Source: Candidatus Woesearchaeota archaeon (GTDB lineage Archaea; Nanobdellota; Nanobdellia; Woesearchaeales; UBA10200). Taken from it: a stretch of 12,816 nucleotides of DNA. Under the pieces are notes generated by a model. It did not search any database and was not told where the DNA came from. It saw only the letters and a program-made list of their open reading frames with translations. Below, piece after piece: positions 1 to 6,746 of this stretch. A program made the translations under genes and the position numbers. Within the stretch, counting starts at the first letter, position 1, and every line of letters starts with the position of its first letter. Where the stretch lies: contig JAGVZX010000008.1 of assembly GCA_018302185.1 (NCBI GenBank), forward strand, positions 1-12,816, given 5' to 3'.

Positions 1-1306
1 AAATATCAGCTTGCAAGATAAGCTTAAAGTATTTTCCATAGATGCAGATGGATTAAATTTTGCATCTAATGCAGTTAGGTTATGGAGAAGAAAAGCGCCT
101 GAGACTGTGCTAAAGATTCTGACTTCAACAGGCAACGAAATTGTTGTTACAGATGAGCATCCATTATTCACGACTAAAAATGGATTGATATTTGGAAAAA
201 ACGCGATTGAGTTTAAAGCAGGGGAATATATTGCATTGCCTTCTAAGATAGATGTTAATGGTAGCCTTCAAAAAATCCCATTAGAGATCAAACATACTCC
301 TGCACATAATAAGGCAAGATATAAGATAAAAGAGGTTTTTGATGAAGAGTTTGCAAGATTATTCGGATACCTAGTGGGAGACGGGTATGTGAGGATGAGA
401 AAAACCTCAGGAGTAATCAGTTTTACCAATAAGAACCAAGAACTCTTGGCTGATTTTGAAAAGCTTATAGAAAAGTGTTTTTGCAGAAAAGTTTCAAAAA
501 GAAGAAAACAGGATTCTGAATGTTATGAGTATTATACTTGTTCGATAGAGCTTGTCAGGATACTGCAGAACATAGACGGATGTATAACAAAAAAATCAGG
601 TGATATGAAGATATGTAAGACAGTTGCGCTCTCGCCTAATAATATTTTAAGAGAGTTCATAAGAGCATTATTTGAATGTGAAGGGTCTGTAAGTAAGGGC
701 AAAAGGGAGATAGAATTATCTTCTAAGAGCAAAGGCTTGATTTTTGACCTAAAATACCTGCTGCTAAGGTTTGGAATCATATCTCAGGTTTCGCCATGCA
801 TCAAATATGCTGCAAATACTAAGAATAAGACAAGAGGCACTTATTACAGGTTACGGATCAGCGGCGAACAGGTAATTAGATTTGCTGAGAATATAGGTTT
901 TATATCGACGAAAAAGACTAACAAGTTAACTGCATGGAATAAAGAAGATAAAAAGCTAAATACCAATATTGATATCATCCCCAACCTAGATGATTTGTTA
1001 AAAACATTGAGACACACATACAGCTTAAGCCAGAATTCATTTTCAATTAAAAGATCTACATACCAACATTATGAAAGAGGAGACAGGTGGCCATCGTATA
1101 ATAAGCTTAGAAAGATTGTGGAAAAATATAATAAGATAAATAAAGATGATCCTTTAGTGCAGATCTTAGATAAGATAGCAAATACAGACTTATTTTGGGA
1201 TAAGATAAAATGTATCGAGACAATAAAATCAGAGGGAGATTATGTTTATGATATAGAGATAGATACTGTGCATAATTTCATAGCAAACGGAGTGATGGTG
1301 CATAAT
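1..1306 (+). mobile_element. Intein 1 of MCM (Walker A site), LAGLIDADG homing endonuclease plus HTH domain, 5'-partial
   Basis: This self-splicing protein element is inserted at the MCM Walker A motif: the extein resumes with SQLLK, so the junction lies just before the last Ser of the GDPGxxKS loop. Visible splicing blocks are block B (TSTGNEIVVTDEH, with TDEH at 47-50), block F (YVYDIEIDTVHNFIAN) and block G, ending VMVHN at 428-432 followed by Ser+1. Block A and the first residue are upstream of the window. Between the splicing halves are two LAGLIDADG motifs, LFGYLVGDGY (117-126, acidic D124) and FIRALFECEG (216-225, acidic E224). Both catalytic acids are kept, so the endonuclease may be active. 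Residues about 327-374 form an XRE-like helix-turn-helix that is not part of the core endonuclease fold. At least 435 residues are in view, a full-length bifunctional intein. Confidence 0.95.
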
Positions 1307-2836
1307 TCTCAGCTATTGAAGAGAACATCAAAAATTGCGCCTAAAGCAAGGTATGTTTCTGGAAAAGGAGTCTCTGGTGCCGGCTTAACCGCCTCAGTCG
1401 TGAAAGATGAATTTTTAGGAGGATGGAGCTTAGAAGCAGGTGCATTGCCTTTGGCAAATAAGGGATTCTGCGTTGCAGGAGAGACTGAAATTTACCTTGC
1501 AAATGGAAATCTCAAAAAGATAGATGAGATATATAATAGGTTTAATGCTAAAAAAAATGATGCTGAATCTGAAGTTTATTATCTCAATCCTAAAACTTAT
1601 AAGTTTGAAAAAGCTAAGATAGTCAATGTCTCTAAAAGAATAGTTGATACTACATTTAAGATTGAGACAGATACTGGCCAAACAATTATAGCTACAGAAG
1701 AGCACCCATTTGCGGTATGGAATAATGGTTTGGAATGGAAGGAAGTTAAGCATCTTAAAGAGAAAGATCGCTTGTTTGCACCTAATCCTGCAAATAAGAC
1801 GCAAGAATATGATGAACTAAAGAAGATTCTCGATAATAAGATAATTTTCCCAAGAATAAAAAAGATAACAAGACTTAGCTCTAAGAGAGAGGTGTATAAC
1901 CTGCAATTAGATAAGAAAGAAGCGCCTAATTTCATCGCTAATTTCCTTCTTGTCCATAACTGCCTCATAGATGAGATGGATAAGATGTCTGAAGAGGATA
2001 CTGCTGCAATGCATGAAGCATTAGAAGGACAAACAATCACGATCAGCAAAGCAAACATCCAGGCAACTTTGCGAGCAGAGACAACTGTACTTGCTGCAGC
2101 AAATCCAAAGTTGGGAAGGTTTGACCCATATGATATTCTTGCAAAACAGATAGCGATGCCGCCTGCATTGATCAATAGGTTCGATCTTATCTTTGCATTT
2201 AAAGATTTGCCTAACACTGAAAAAGATGAGAGGATGGCAAGCCATATACTAAAGCTGCATCAAAGCCCAGATGTTGCAGAGCCAGAAATTACTACTGAGA
2301 TACTGAGGAAATTTATCTCTTATGCAAGACAGAATTGCCATCCTGTGTTGTCAAGCGAGGCCATTGAAGAGCTTAAAACATATTATGTACAGATGAGAAA
2401 CAGCACAAACAGTGAAGAGGCAGGAATGAAAGCTGTCCCAATAAGTGCAAGACAGTTGGAAGCTCTTGTAAGATTGGCAGAAGCAACTGCAAAATTAAGA
2501 TTAGGTAAAGAAGTTACAAGGGAAGATGCAAAAAGAGCAGTTGATATTTTGCATTTCTCATTGTCTGAGATTGGAATAGACCCAGAAACAGGCAAGATAG
2601 ATATTGATAGGATAGCATCAGGAATAACTGCTTCGCAGAGAACTAAGATACATAAGATCAAAGATATTATTTTGGAGCTTGAAAATAAGTTTGGTAAAAA
2701 TGTACCTATACAGGATATAATTGAAGAAGCAAAGCTGCAAGGCTTAACAGAAGATCAGGTTGAGGAAGCCCTTGAGAAATTAAAGCGCTCAGGAGATCTT
2801 TTTGAGCCGACTAAAGGATATGTTGCAAGCATTTGA
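1..2836 (+). CDS. mcm: Replicative DNA helicase MCM, 5'-partial, interrupted by two inteins
   Basis: MCM is the hexameric ATPase that unwinds DNA at the archaeal replication fork. The reading frame is open from base 2, so the gene begins upstream; the TTG at 11 is an internal Leu codon, not a start. Residues below count from that TTG. Extein segments are 433-486 (SQLLKRTSKIAPKARY onward, directly after the missing Walker A glycine loop) and 651-941. The second holds Walker B CLIDEMDKM (651-659), sensor 1 in VLAAANP (693-699), the arginine-finger segment PPALINRFD (R723), the sensor 2 region ISARQLEALVRL (811-822), and a C-terminal winged helix (about 876-941). Removing both inteins leaves a continuous, normal MCM sequence, so they must be spliced out to give active helicase. 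The N-terminal OB/zinc domains and Walker A lie outside the window. An RPA-like gene follows in the same orientation. Confidence 0.97.
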   Translation, partial: NISLQDKLKVFSIDADGLNFASNAVRLWRRKAPETVLKILTSTGNEIVVTDEHPLFTTKNGLIFGKNAIEFKAGEYIALPSKIDVNGSLQKIPLEIKHTPAHNKARYKIKEVFDEEFARLFGYLVGDGYVRMRKTSGVISFTNKNQELLADFEKLIEKCFCRKVSKRRKQDSECYEYYTCSIELVRILQNIDGCITKKSGDMKICKTVALSPNNILREFIRALFECEGSVSKGKREIELSSKSKGLIFDLKYLLLRFGIISQVSPCIKYAANTKNKTRGTYYRLRISGEQVIRFAENIGFISTKKTNKLTAWNKEDKKLNTNIDIIPNLDDLLKTLRHTYSLSQNSFSIKRSTYQHYERGDRWPSYNKLRKIVEKYNKINKDDPLVQILDKIANTDLFWDKIKCIETIKSEGDYVYDIEIDTVHNFIANGVMVHNSQLLKRTSKIAPKARYVSGKGVSGAGLTASVVKDEFLGGWSLEAGALPLANKGFCVAGETEIYLANGNLKKIDEIYNRFNAKKNDAESEVYYLNPKTYKFEKAKIVNVSKRIVDTTFKIETDTGQTIIATEEHPFAVWNNGLEWKEVKHLKEKDRLFAPNPANKTQEYDELKKILDNKIIFPRIKKITRLSSKREVYNLQLDKKEAPNFIANFLLVHNCLIDEMDKMSEEDTAAMHEALEGQTITISKANIQATLRAETTVLAAANPKLGRFDPYDILAKQIAMPPALINRFDLIFAFKDLPNTEKDERMASHILKLHQSPDVAEPEITTEILRKFISYARQNCHPVLSSEAIEELKTYYVQMRNSTNSEEAGMKAVPISARQLEALVRLAEATAKLRLGKEVTREDAKRAVDILHFSLSEIGIDPETGKIDIDRIASGITASQRTKIHKIKDIILELENKFGKNVPIQDIIEEAKLQGLTEDQVEEALEKLKRSGDLFEPTKGYVASI
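1469..1960 (+). mobile_element. Intein 2 of MCM (Walker B site), 164-aa mini-intein without endonuclease
   Basis: The element starts at Cys487 (block A CVAGETEIYLANGNLKKIDE) and ends at Asn650 (block G FLLVHN), with Cys+1 opening the extein Walker B segment CLIDEMDKM. Block B is DTGQTIIATEEHPF, with the T-x-x-H motif at 562-565; block F is VYNLQLDKKEAPNFIAN. The penultimate His649 and terminal Asn650 needed for Asn cyclisation are present, so this looks like a class 1, splicing-competent intein. At 164 residues there is no room for a homing endonuclease, and no LAGLIDADG motif is seen, so it can splice but cannot drive its own homing. The boundaries are exact because the flanking extein is highly conserved. 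Confidence 0.95.
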
Positions 2837-2913
2837 GAAGTTATATTCGTAATATATTTTTTAATGATATAAAGATTAAAGAGATAATTAGTTTATTGTT
2901 TTTCGGGGAGAAA

Positions 2914-3645
2914 ATGGCAGAGCTGATTCCTAAGCAACAAAGGCAGGTAGCTATTATCTGTTGTATCAAAGATATTTTAGAAGGAGAATATAAAAAAGAA
3001 GAAGGATGGCTGCCTAACTATGTTCTTACAAAGTCAAATCATAAGGTCTCCAGAGCAAACATTATAGGAGTTGTTGTTGAAGTGGATTTTTTCGAGCCAG
3101 GGAAAAACAGCTATTCGCAGATTATTTTAGATGATGGCAGTGGAAGGATTTCTACAAGATTATTTGAAGATTTTGATAAGCTGAAAGGCATGAACATAGG
3201 TGATGTTGTTGTTGTTATAGGAAGGCCAAGGGAATTTGGCAATGAGAAATATCTTCTTTTAGAGATTGTTAAAAAAATAGAGGATAGACGCTGGGTTGAT
3301 GTAAGGAAACTAGAGTTAAGCATAGTAGACCCTGTCCAGATAAATGTTGATAAGAGCAATAAATATGCTGAGATGCGTGAAGCGATTGAGAATTCTGTTG
3401 TAAAAGAAGAGAATAGTGAAGAAGAAAATGCAGAAAAAGATATTGAAATAACCGAATCTTTGATGACCGCCATAGGAAAATATATCAGGGAGAATGATAA
3501 GGATGAGGGCGTAGCTGTAGATGAGATCATAAGTCATTTTAGCAGCAATAATTCTGTTGAGAAGGTAGAGGAAAAGATACAAGAAATGTTAAAGCAAGGC
3601 ATACTTTTTGAAGTAAGGCCTGGAATAATTAAGTTCTTGGAATGA
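2914..3645 (+). CDS. RPA-like OB-fold single-stranded-DNA-binding protein with C-terminal winged helix
   Basis: The 243-residue protein has an N-terminal segment, one OB fold at about 46-122 (RANIIGVVVEVDFF, then SQIILDDGSGRISTRLF and IGDVVVVIGRPREF), an acidic linker (about 163-180, EENSEEENAEKD) and a C-terminal winged helix (about 180-243). That order matches the RPA32/RPA-associated family of archaea and eukaryotes, in which the OB fold binds ssDNA and the winged helix recruits partner proteins. It lies 77 nt after mcm on the same strand, consistent with a replication operon. The frame extends upstream to a TTG overlapping the mcm stop (2833), but ATG 2914 follows a GGGGAG ribosome-binding site at 2905-2910 and starts the conserved part, so I chose it. 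The AT-rich spacer could also carry its own promoter. Which RPA subunit it represents is uncertain. Confidence 0.82.
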   Translation: MAELIPKQQRQVAIICCIKDILEGEYKKEEGWLPNYVLTKSNHKVSRANIIGVVVEVDFFEPGKNSYSQIILDDGSGRISTRLFEDFDKLKGMNIGDVVVVIGRPREFGNEKYLLLEIVKKIEDRRWVDVRKLELSIVDPVQINVDKSNKYAEMREAIENSVVKEENSEEENAEKDIEITESLMTAIGKYIRENDKDEGVAVDEIISHFSSNNSVEKVEEKIQEMLKQGILFEVRPGIIKFLE

Positions 3646-3698
3646 TCAAAGAGATAAATGCAGTAATTATTCAACTTTTTGTTATGATTAAATTTTGC

Positions 3699-4547
3699 TC
3701 AGAAAAATAAGGGTGTTACATAAACTTCTATCGCAGCTGCAACTCCTAAAAGCAGGATCGAGATAGTTACTAAGCCAGATACATCAAACATTATCTGCGG
3801 AAATTTGGCAGTAAGATAATGCTTTTTTATTATTGCTATAGAAAACAAGCCACCTGCAATGCCTGCGATAAAGTAAGATGCCATCTCAGGGATGCCATGA
3901 GTGAAGTATCTTACGATGCTAAGAGAGATTGCGCTAAAGTAAGTAGCTGTTGTCAATGCACCGAATTTTTGAGTATAGCTTGATAATGCTGATTCAATGA
4001 AATTACCTATTGCTGCGCCTATCACAGATGCATTCCAGGTAAGGATAAAGATTGCGCCCATGCCATAGACAAGGGAAAATAGGAAACAAAAAATCAATAC
4101 GCGAAGGTTGTTGAAAAATATCTTCAGCAAAGTGTCAAACTGGACTGCATTCCCAAGTATCTTGTTGTTGATTGAAGTAATTGTCTGAGACTGTGTTTTG
4201 AAAACTATAGAAGAGAGTTCTGCAGGGAAGAACACATACCAAGCAGAGAAAGAGATCACAAATCCTATAAAAAGGAAGATCAATAGAGTAAGGGCTTTGC
4301 TGTGCTCTTTTAAAAGATGCATCTCTCCAGACTCATGCGCATCCTTGTATTCTTCAAGCTTAAATGTTGAGTAGACTAAAGGCAGCACTGCCATCACTGT
4401 AAGAAAGACCATGATCAAGCTTGCCTGGTCTTTAAATATCCATATACTAAGGAAAATGCCGACTGTTGAGTAGAGGATGCCTAGCAAGAGCATCTTGTAA
4501 GGTGTTTTTTCTGCGGTTATCGGATTAATTAATGCTTCAAGTACCAT
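3699..4547 (-). CDS. SpoIIM/DUF95-family integral membrane protein
   Basis: The 282-residue protein is strongly hydrophobic, with about six membrane segments (roughly 19-37, 43-60, 86-107, 148-180, 200-215 and 222-240, with a last one at 257-280). It carries the family signature around HGIPEMASYFIAG (217-229), matching the HGxxE motif of stage II sporulation protein M-like proteins. In Bacillus SpoIIM takes part in septal peptidoglycan remodelling, but archaeal members occur in non-sporulating cells and their role is not known, so the name describes the family only. The AAAGAGGCAAC upstream of the ATG gives a plausible ribosome-binding site. The gene converges on the RPA-like gene and diverges from PAN, so it is transcribed alone. 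Confidence 0.85.
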   Translation of the reverse strand: MVLEALINPITAEKTPYKMLLLGILYSTVGIFLSIWIFKDQASLIMVFLTVMAVLPLVYSTFKLEEYKDAHESGEMHLLKEHSKALTLLIFLFIGFVISFSAWYVFFPAELSSIVFKTQSQTITSINNKILGNAVQFDTLLKIFFNNLRVLIFCFLFSLVYGMGAIFILTWNASVIGAAIGNFIESALSSYTQKFGALTTATYFSAISLSIVRYFTHGIPEMASYFIAGIAGGLFSIAIIKKHYLTAKFPQIMFDVSGLVTISILLLGVAAAIEVYVTPLFF

Positions 4548-4606
4548 GTTGCCTCTTTGTTATTGCGTTTTGTTAGGTATTTATGCTGTGTTGTATATCA
4601 TTTATG

Positions 4607-4614
4607 TTTATAAA
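4607..4614 (-). promoter_or_regulatory. TATA box of the SpoIIM-family gene
   Basis: TTTATAAA lies about 63 nt upstream of the minus-strand ATG at 4547. A start site about 26 nt downstream, near 4584, would leave a leader of some 37 nt containing the AGAGG ribosome-binding site. The element is palindromic, but the PAN box lies about 40 nt to the right, giving back-to-back divergent promoters. Confidence 0.5.
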
Positions 4615-4649
4615 TCTTGGCATTGCATCTTTTCAAAAAAATAGAAGCA

Positions 4650-4658
4650 TTTATATAA
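4650..4658 (+). promoter_or_regulatory. TATA box of the PAN gene
   Basis: TTTATATAA predicts a transcription start near 4680. That leaves almost no leader for the TTG at 4688, but a 38-nt leader with AGAGG (4704-4708) nine bases before the ATG at 4718. The promoter geometry therefore supports the ATG as the start. Confidence 0.6.
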
Positions 4659-4717
4659 TATCAGGCACTAATAATTAAAATAGAAATTTGGATGAGATTA
4701 AGCAGAGGCATACTGTA

Positions 4718-5857
4718 ATGACGACAAAAAACGAGCTTGACAACGTAATCTATAATTATACGCAGATAACACCAGATTATGAAGAAGAGAACAAGCTATT
4801 AAAAGCGACTGTTGAGCAGCTTAAGACTGAAGTAGACAGGTTCAAGCAGCCTGCACTGATGGTATGCGAAGTCAGGGAAGTTATCAACAAGCAGGCAATA
4901 ATCAAGATCCCAAACGGAAATGAGTTCTTTGTAAATATATCAGATAGCTGTGAAAAGCTCAATGCTGGAGAAAGTGTTTTGGTCGAGCAGAAAAATCTTA
5001 CGATCGTGAAAAAGGTTGTCGCAACAAGAAGATTTAATGTTGAGAAGTTTGTGATAATTGAGCAGCCTACTGTAAAATGGGAAGAGGTAGGAGGCTTAGC
5101 AGACCAGATAAATGAGATACAGGAAGTGGTTGAGCTTCCTTTGAAAAAGCCAGAGCTATTTAAGAAAGTTGGCATCCATCCTCCAAAAGGGGTTTTATTA
5201 TATGGACCTCCTGGAACAGGAAAAACTTTGCTGGCAAAAGCTGTTGCTGCAAGCACAAACTCAACTTATATCGAAATTGTTAGTTCTGAGTTAGTGCAAA
5301 AGTTTATCGGAGAAGGTGCTAAATTAGTAAAAGAGATTTTTGAGCTTGCAAGAAAAAAGGCGCCTGCAATCATATTCATAGATGAGCTTGATGCATTGGC
5401 TGCAACAAGGATGGAGATGGGAACTTCAGGTGAGAGAGAAGTAAACAGGACATTCATGCAGCTTTTGGCAGAATTAGATGGATTTGAGCCATTGGGTGAA
5501 GTAAAGGTTATCGGCGCAACAAACAGGAAAGATATCCTTGATCCTGCTATTGTAAGGCCTGGAAGATTGGACAGATTGATCCATATACCAAAGCCAAATG
5601 AGCAAGGAAGAGAGCAGATATTTAAGATTCACAGCAAGAACATGAAGATAGACAAAAAAGTAGATGTTGCGGAGTTAGCTAAGAAGATGGAAGGTTTCTC
5701 AGGCGCAGAAATAAAAGCAACGTGCACAGAAGCAGGATATTTCGCTATAAGAGAAGACAGAGTTAAGATAACAAAGAAAGATCTTTTAGACGGCATCAAG
5801 AAAGTCAAGAAAGAAGAGAAGAAAGATGGGAAGGATTATCTGAATATGTTTGGGTAA
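4718..5857 (+). CDS. pan: Proteasome-activating nucleotidase (PAN), AAA+ ATPase
   Basis: The 379-residue hexameric ATPase unfolds substrates and feeds them into the 20S proteasome. Domains in order: an N-terminal coiled coil (about 20-45), an OB domain (about 47-105), then the AAA+ module with Walker A GPPGTGKT (163-170), the pore loop KFIG (195-198, Phe replacing the more usual Tyr), Walker B IIFIDE (218-223), sensor 1 in GATNR (266-270), and the arginine-rich VRPGRLDR segment (279-286). The C-terminus is DYLNMFG. PAN normally ends in a hydrophobic-Tyr-X motif that opens the proteasome gate; here Met-Phe-Gly would be an HbYX-like variant with Phe for Tyr. A TTG at 4688 would add ten residues, but ATG 4718 has AGAGG nine bases upstream and a sensible distance from the TATA box. 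No 20S subunit gene is in the window. A CDC48-type ATPase is excluded because there is only one AAA module. Confidence 0.93.
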   Translation: MTTKNELDNVIYNYTQITPDYEEENKLLKATVEQLKTEVDRFKQPALMVCEVREVINKQAIIKIPNGNEFFVNISDSCEKLNAGESVLVEQKNLTIVKKVVATRRFNVEKFVIIEQPTVKWEEVGGLADQINEIQEVVELPLKKPELFKKVGIHPPKGVLLYGPPGTGKTLLAKAVAASTNSTYIEIVSSELVQKFIGEGAKLVKEIFELARKKAPAIIFIDELDALAATRMEMGTSGEREVNRTFMQLLAELDGFEPLGEVKVIGATNRKDILDPAIVRPGRLDRLIHIPKPNEQGREQIFKIHSKNMKIDKKVDVAELAKKMEGFSGAEIKATCTEAGYFAIREDRVKITKKDLLDGIKKVKKEEKKDGKDYLNMFG

Positions 5858-5881
5858 AGTATTGAGCGAAGCGAAATACTT
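5857..5881 (+). terminator. Hairpin at the PAN stop codon
   Basis: AAGTATT (5857-5863) pairs perfectly with AATACTT (5875-5881) around an 11-nt loop, GAGCGAAGCGA, and is followed by AATTTT. The stem begins on the last base of the PAN stop codon. It may help end transcription or mark a junction; the T run is short, so a role as terminator is only possible. Confidence 0.4.
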
Positions 5882-5890
5882 AATTTTGGT

Positions 5891-5919
5891 CAAGCTTTTT
5901 GGCGGTAGCAAAAAGGTTG
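5891..5919 (+). repeat. 11-bp imperfect inverted repeat between the two PAN tails
   Basis: CAAGCTTTTTG (5891-5901) and CAAAAAGGTTG (5909-5919) form an 11-bp stem with one mismatch and a 7-nt loop, GCGGTAG. The right arm ends exactly where the second copy of the PAN 3' end begins (5920). It could be a transcription-termination hairpin or the edge of a lost insert. Confidence 0.6.
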
Positions 5920-5952
5920 GATGGGAAAGATTACTTGAATATGTTTGGTTAA
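5920..5952 (+). pseudogene. Remnant second copy of the last 33 nt of pan
   Basis: Bases 5920-5952 encode DGKDYLNMFG plus a TAA stop, exactly the C-terminus of PAN encoded at 5825-5857. Of 33 bases, 29 match; the four differences (AAG/AAA, TAT/TAC, CTG/TTG, GGG/GGT) are all synonymous. No in-frame PAN sequence is recognisable upstream of 5920. It is therefore a relic tail of a diverged PAN gene, separated from the intact gene by 62 bp that contains two hairpins. Confidence 0.75.
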
Positions 5953-5999
5953 GTTGGTTTTAAGTTATATTTTCTTAATAAGGTGTTTGATAACTAGGT

Positions 6000-6569
6000 A
6001 TGAAAATGACAAACGTAATTATAGCGCATGGGCTTGAAGGAAATCCGCAAGAGAATTGGTATCCTTGGTTAAAGACAGAACTGGAAAAATTAGGCTGTAA
6101 AGTAACTGTGCCACAATTTCCGAATCCAGATAGACCATGCTTAGAAGATTGGTTGGCTCATCCTGAAATAGATAAAGAACTTTTGACATTGGATACAATT
6201 TTAGTAGGGCATAGTCTTGGCGGAACTTTTTTCCTTAAATTTCTAGAGAGATATGGAATTAATGTTAAAGCTATTTATCTTGTTGCATCGCAAATAGGAG
6301 AACTCCCAGTAACAACTCCTGAAGTAGTATTGCCATTTATAGGCAAAGGGTTTAATTGGGAGAAGATAAGAAGATATGCAGGAAAAGTTTATTCTTTTTA
6401 CTCTGATAATGACCCTATTGCAAGCTATAAAAATGCAGAAAGATTAGTTAGGGAGTTAGGAGCTGAACTTACAACTGTAAAAGGTGCAGGACATTTCAAT
6501 CAAGCATCTAGTTATACACAGTTTCCGCTTCTTTTAGAAAAGATTAGTGCCGAAATTAATAGAAGATAA
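6000..6569 (+). CDS. RBBP9/YdeN-family alpha/beta hydrolase
   Basis: The 189-residue protein is a compact serine hydrolase of the RBBP9/YdeN type. The N-terminal strand ends in IIAHGLEGN (7-15), supplying the oxyanion region, followed by the family-typical NWYPWL (19-24). The nucleophile elbow is GHSLGG (70-75, Ser72). The acid is most likely Asp138 in SDNDPI and the base His165 in GAGHF, giving a complete triad; length is normal for the family. There is no signal peptide, so it is cytoplasmic. The substrate cannot be told from sequence. A weak TATA-like TTATATT (5965-5971) about 32 nt upstream suggests a leaderless or very short leader; AGGTG at 5981 is rather far (14 nt) to serve as a ribosome-binding site. 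The family is common in bacteria, so transfer is possible but not shown. Confidence 0.85.
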   Translation: MKMTNVIIAHGLEGNPQENWYPWLKTELEKLGCKVTVPQFPNPDRPCLEDWLAHPEIDKELLTLDTILVGHSLGGTFFLKFLERYGINVKAIYLVASQIGELPVTTPEVVLPFIGKGFNWEKIRRYAGKVYSFYSDNDPIASYKNAERLVRELGAELTTVKGAGHFNQASSYTQFPLLLEKISAEINRR

Positions 6570-6577
6570 AAATAATT

Positions 6578-6651
6578 GCGTGCGCTAACCAGTTACTTCC
6601 GTTCCTCATCGCTTGCGCTAGGCTGGTGTTCACTTGTATCATTGCGCACGC
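6578..6651 (-). ncRNA. Candidate structured small RNA or hairpin element between convergent genes
   Basis: This 74-nt segment is clearly more GC-rich than its surroundings. It is closed by a perfect 8-bp inverted repeat, GCGTGCGC (6578-6585) with GCGCACGC (6644-6651), and has a second inner stem ACCAG (6588-6592) with CTGGT (6623-6627). On the minus strand a TATA-like TTATATAA (6672-6679) lies about 26 nt upstream of the outer stem, and a T-rich tract follows the other end (ATTATTTTTATC, minus strand). Promoter, stem-closed body and U-rich end fit a short independent transcript. No known RNA family is recognised, and it could instead be a bidirectional terminator for the two convergent genes. 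Confidence 0.35.
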
Positions 6652-6671
6652 TATTCTTGAAAGTGATGTTC

Positions 6672-6679
6672 TTTATATA
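6672..6679 (-). promoter_or_regulatory. TATA-like box in the hydrolase-trm5 intergenic region
   Basis: Minus-strand TTATATAA is placed so that transcription would start near 6649, at the edge of the 6578-6651 inverted repeat. The sequence is almost symmetric, so it could also be read on the plus strand, but no plus-strand gene follows. The remaining bases from 6680 to 6746 show no gene. Confidence 0.3.
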
Positions 6680-6746
6680 AGAGTTATGTTTTTTAGACGA
6701 CAAATAATAGAAAAAGAAACGAGCTAAGAGATTAGAGATTATAAAA

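Noticed and set aside
11..13. TTG at 11 as a true start of an intein-MCM gene
   Set aside because: The frame is open to the window edge and begins inside an intein whose block A is missing, so the gene starts upstream.
1430..2217. Minus-strand ORFs opposite MCM (124 and 206 aa)
   Set aside because: They lie opposite well-conserved intein 2 and MCM coding sequence, are hydrophobic in the manner of antisense shadows, and match no family.
2833..2913. 27-residue N-terminal extension of the RPA-like protein from a TTG
   Set aside because: The extension is not conserved-looking, and GGGGAG directly before ATG 2914 marks a better start.
6578..6651. tRNA gene
   Set aside because: Length and closing stem are tRNA-like, but there is no GGTTCGA-type T loop, no U8-A9, and no anticodon stem in register.
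6578..6651. Canonical C/D box guide RNA
   Set aside because: AATGATA and GCGATGA resemble C and C' boxes, but no CTGA box D or D' is present, so the kink-turn could not form normally.
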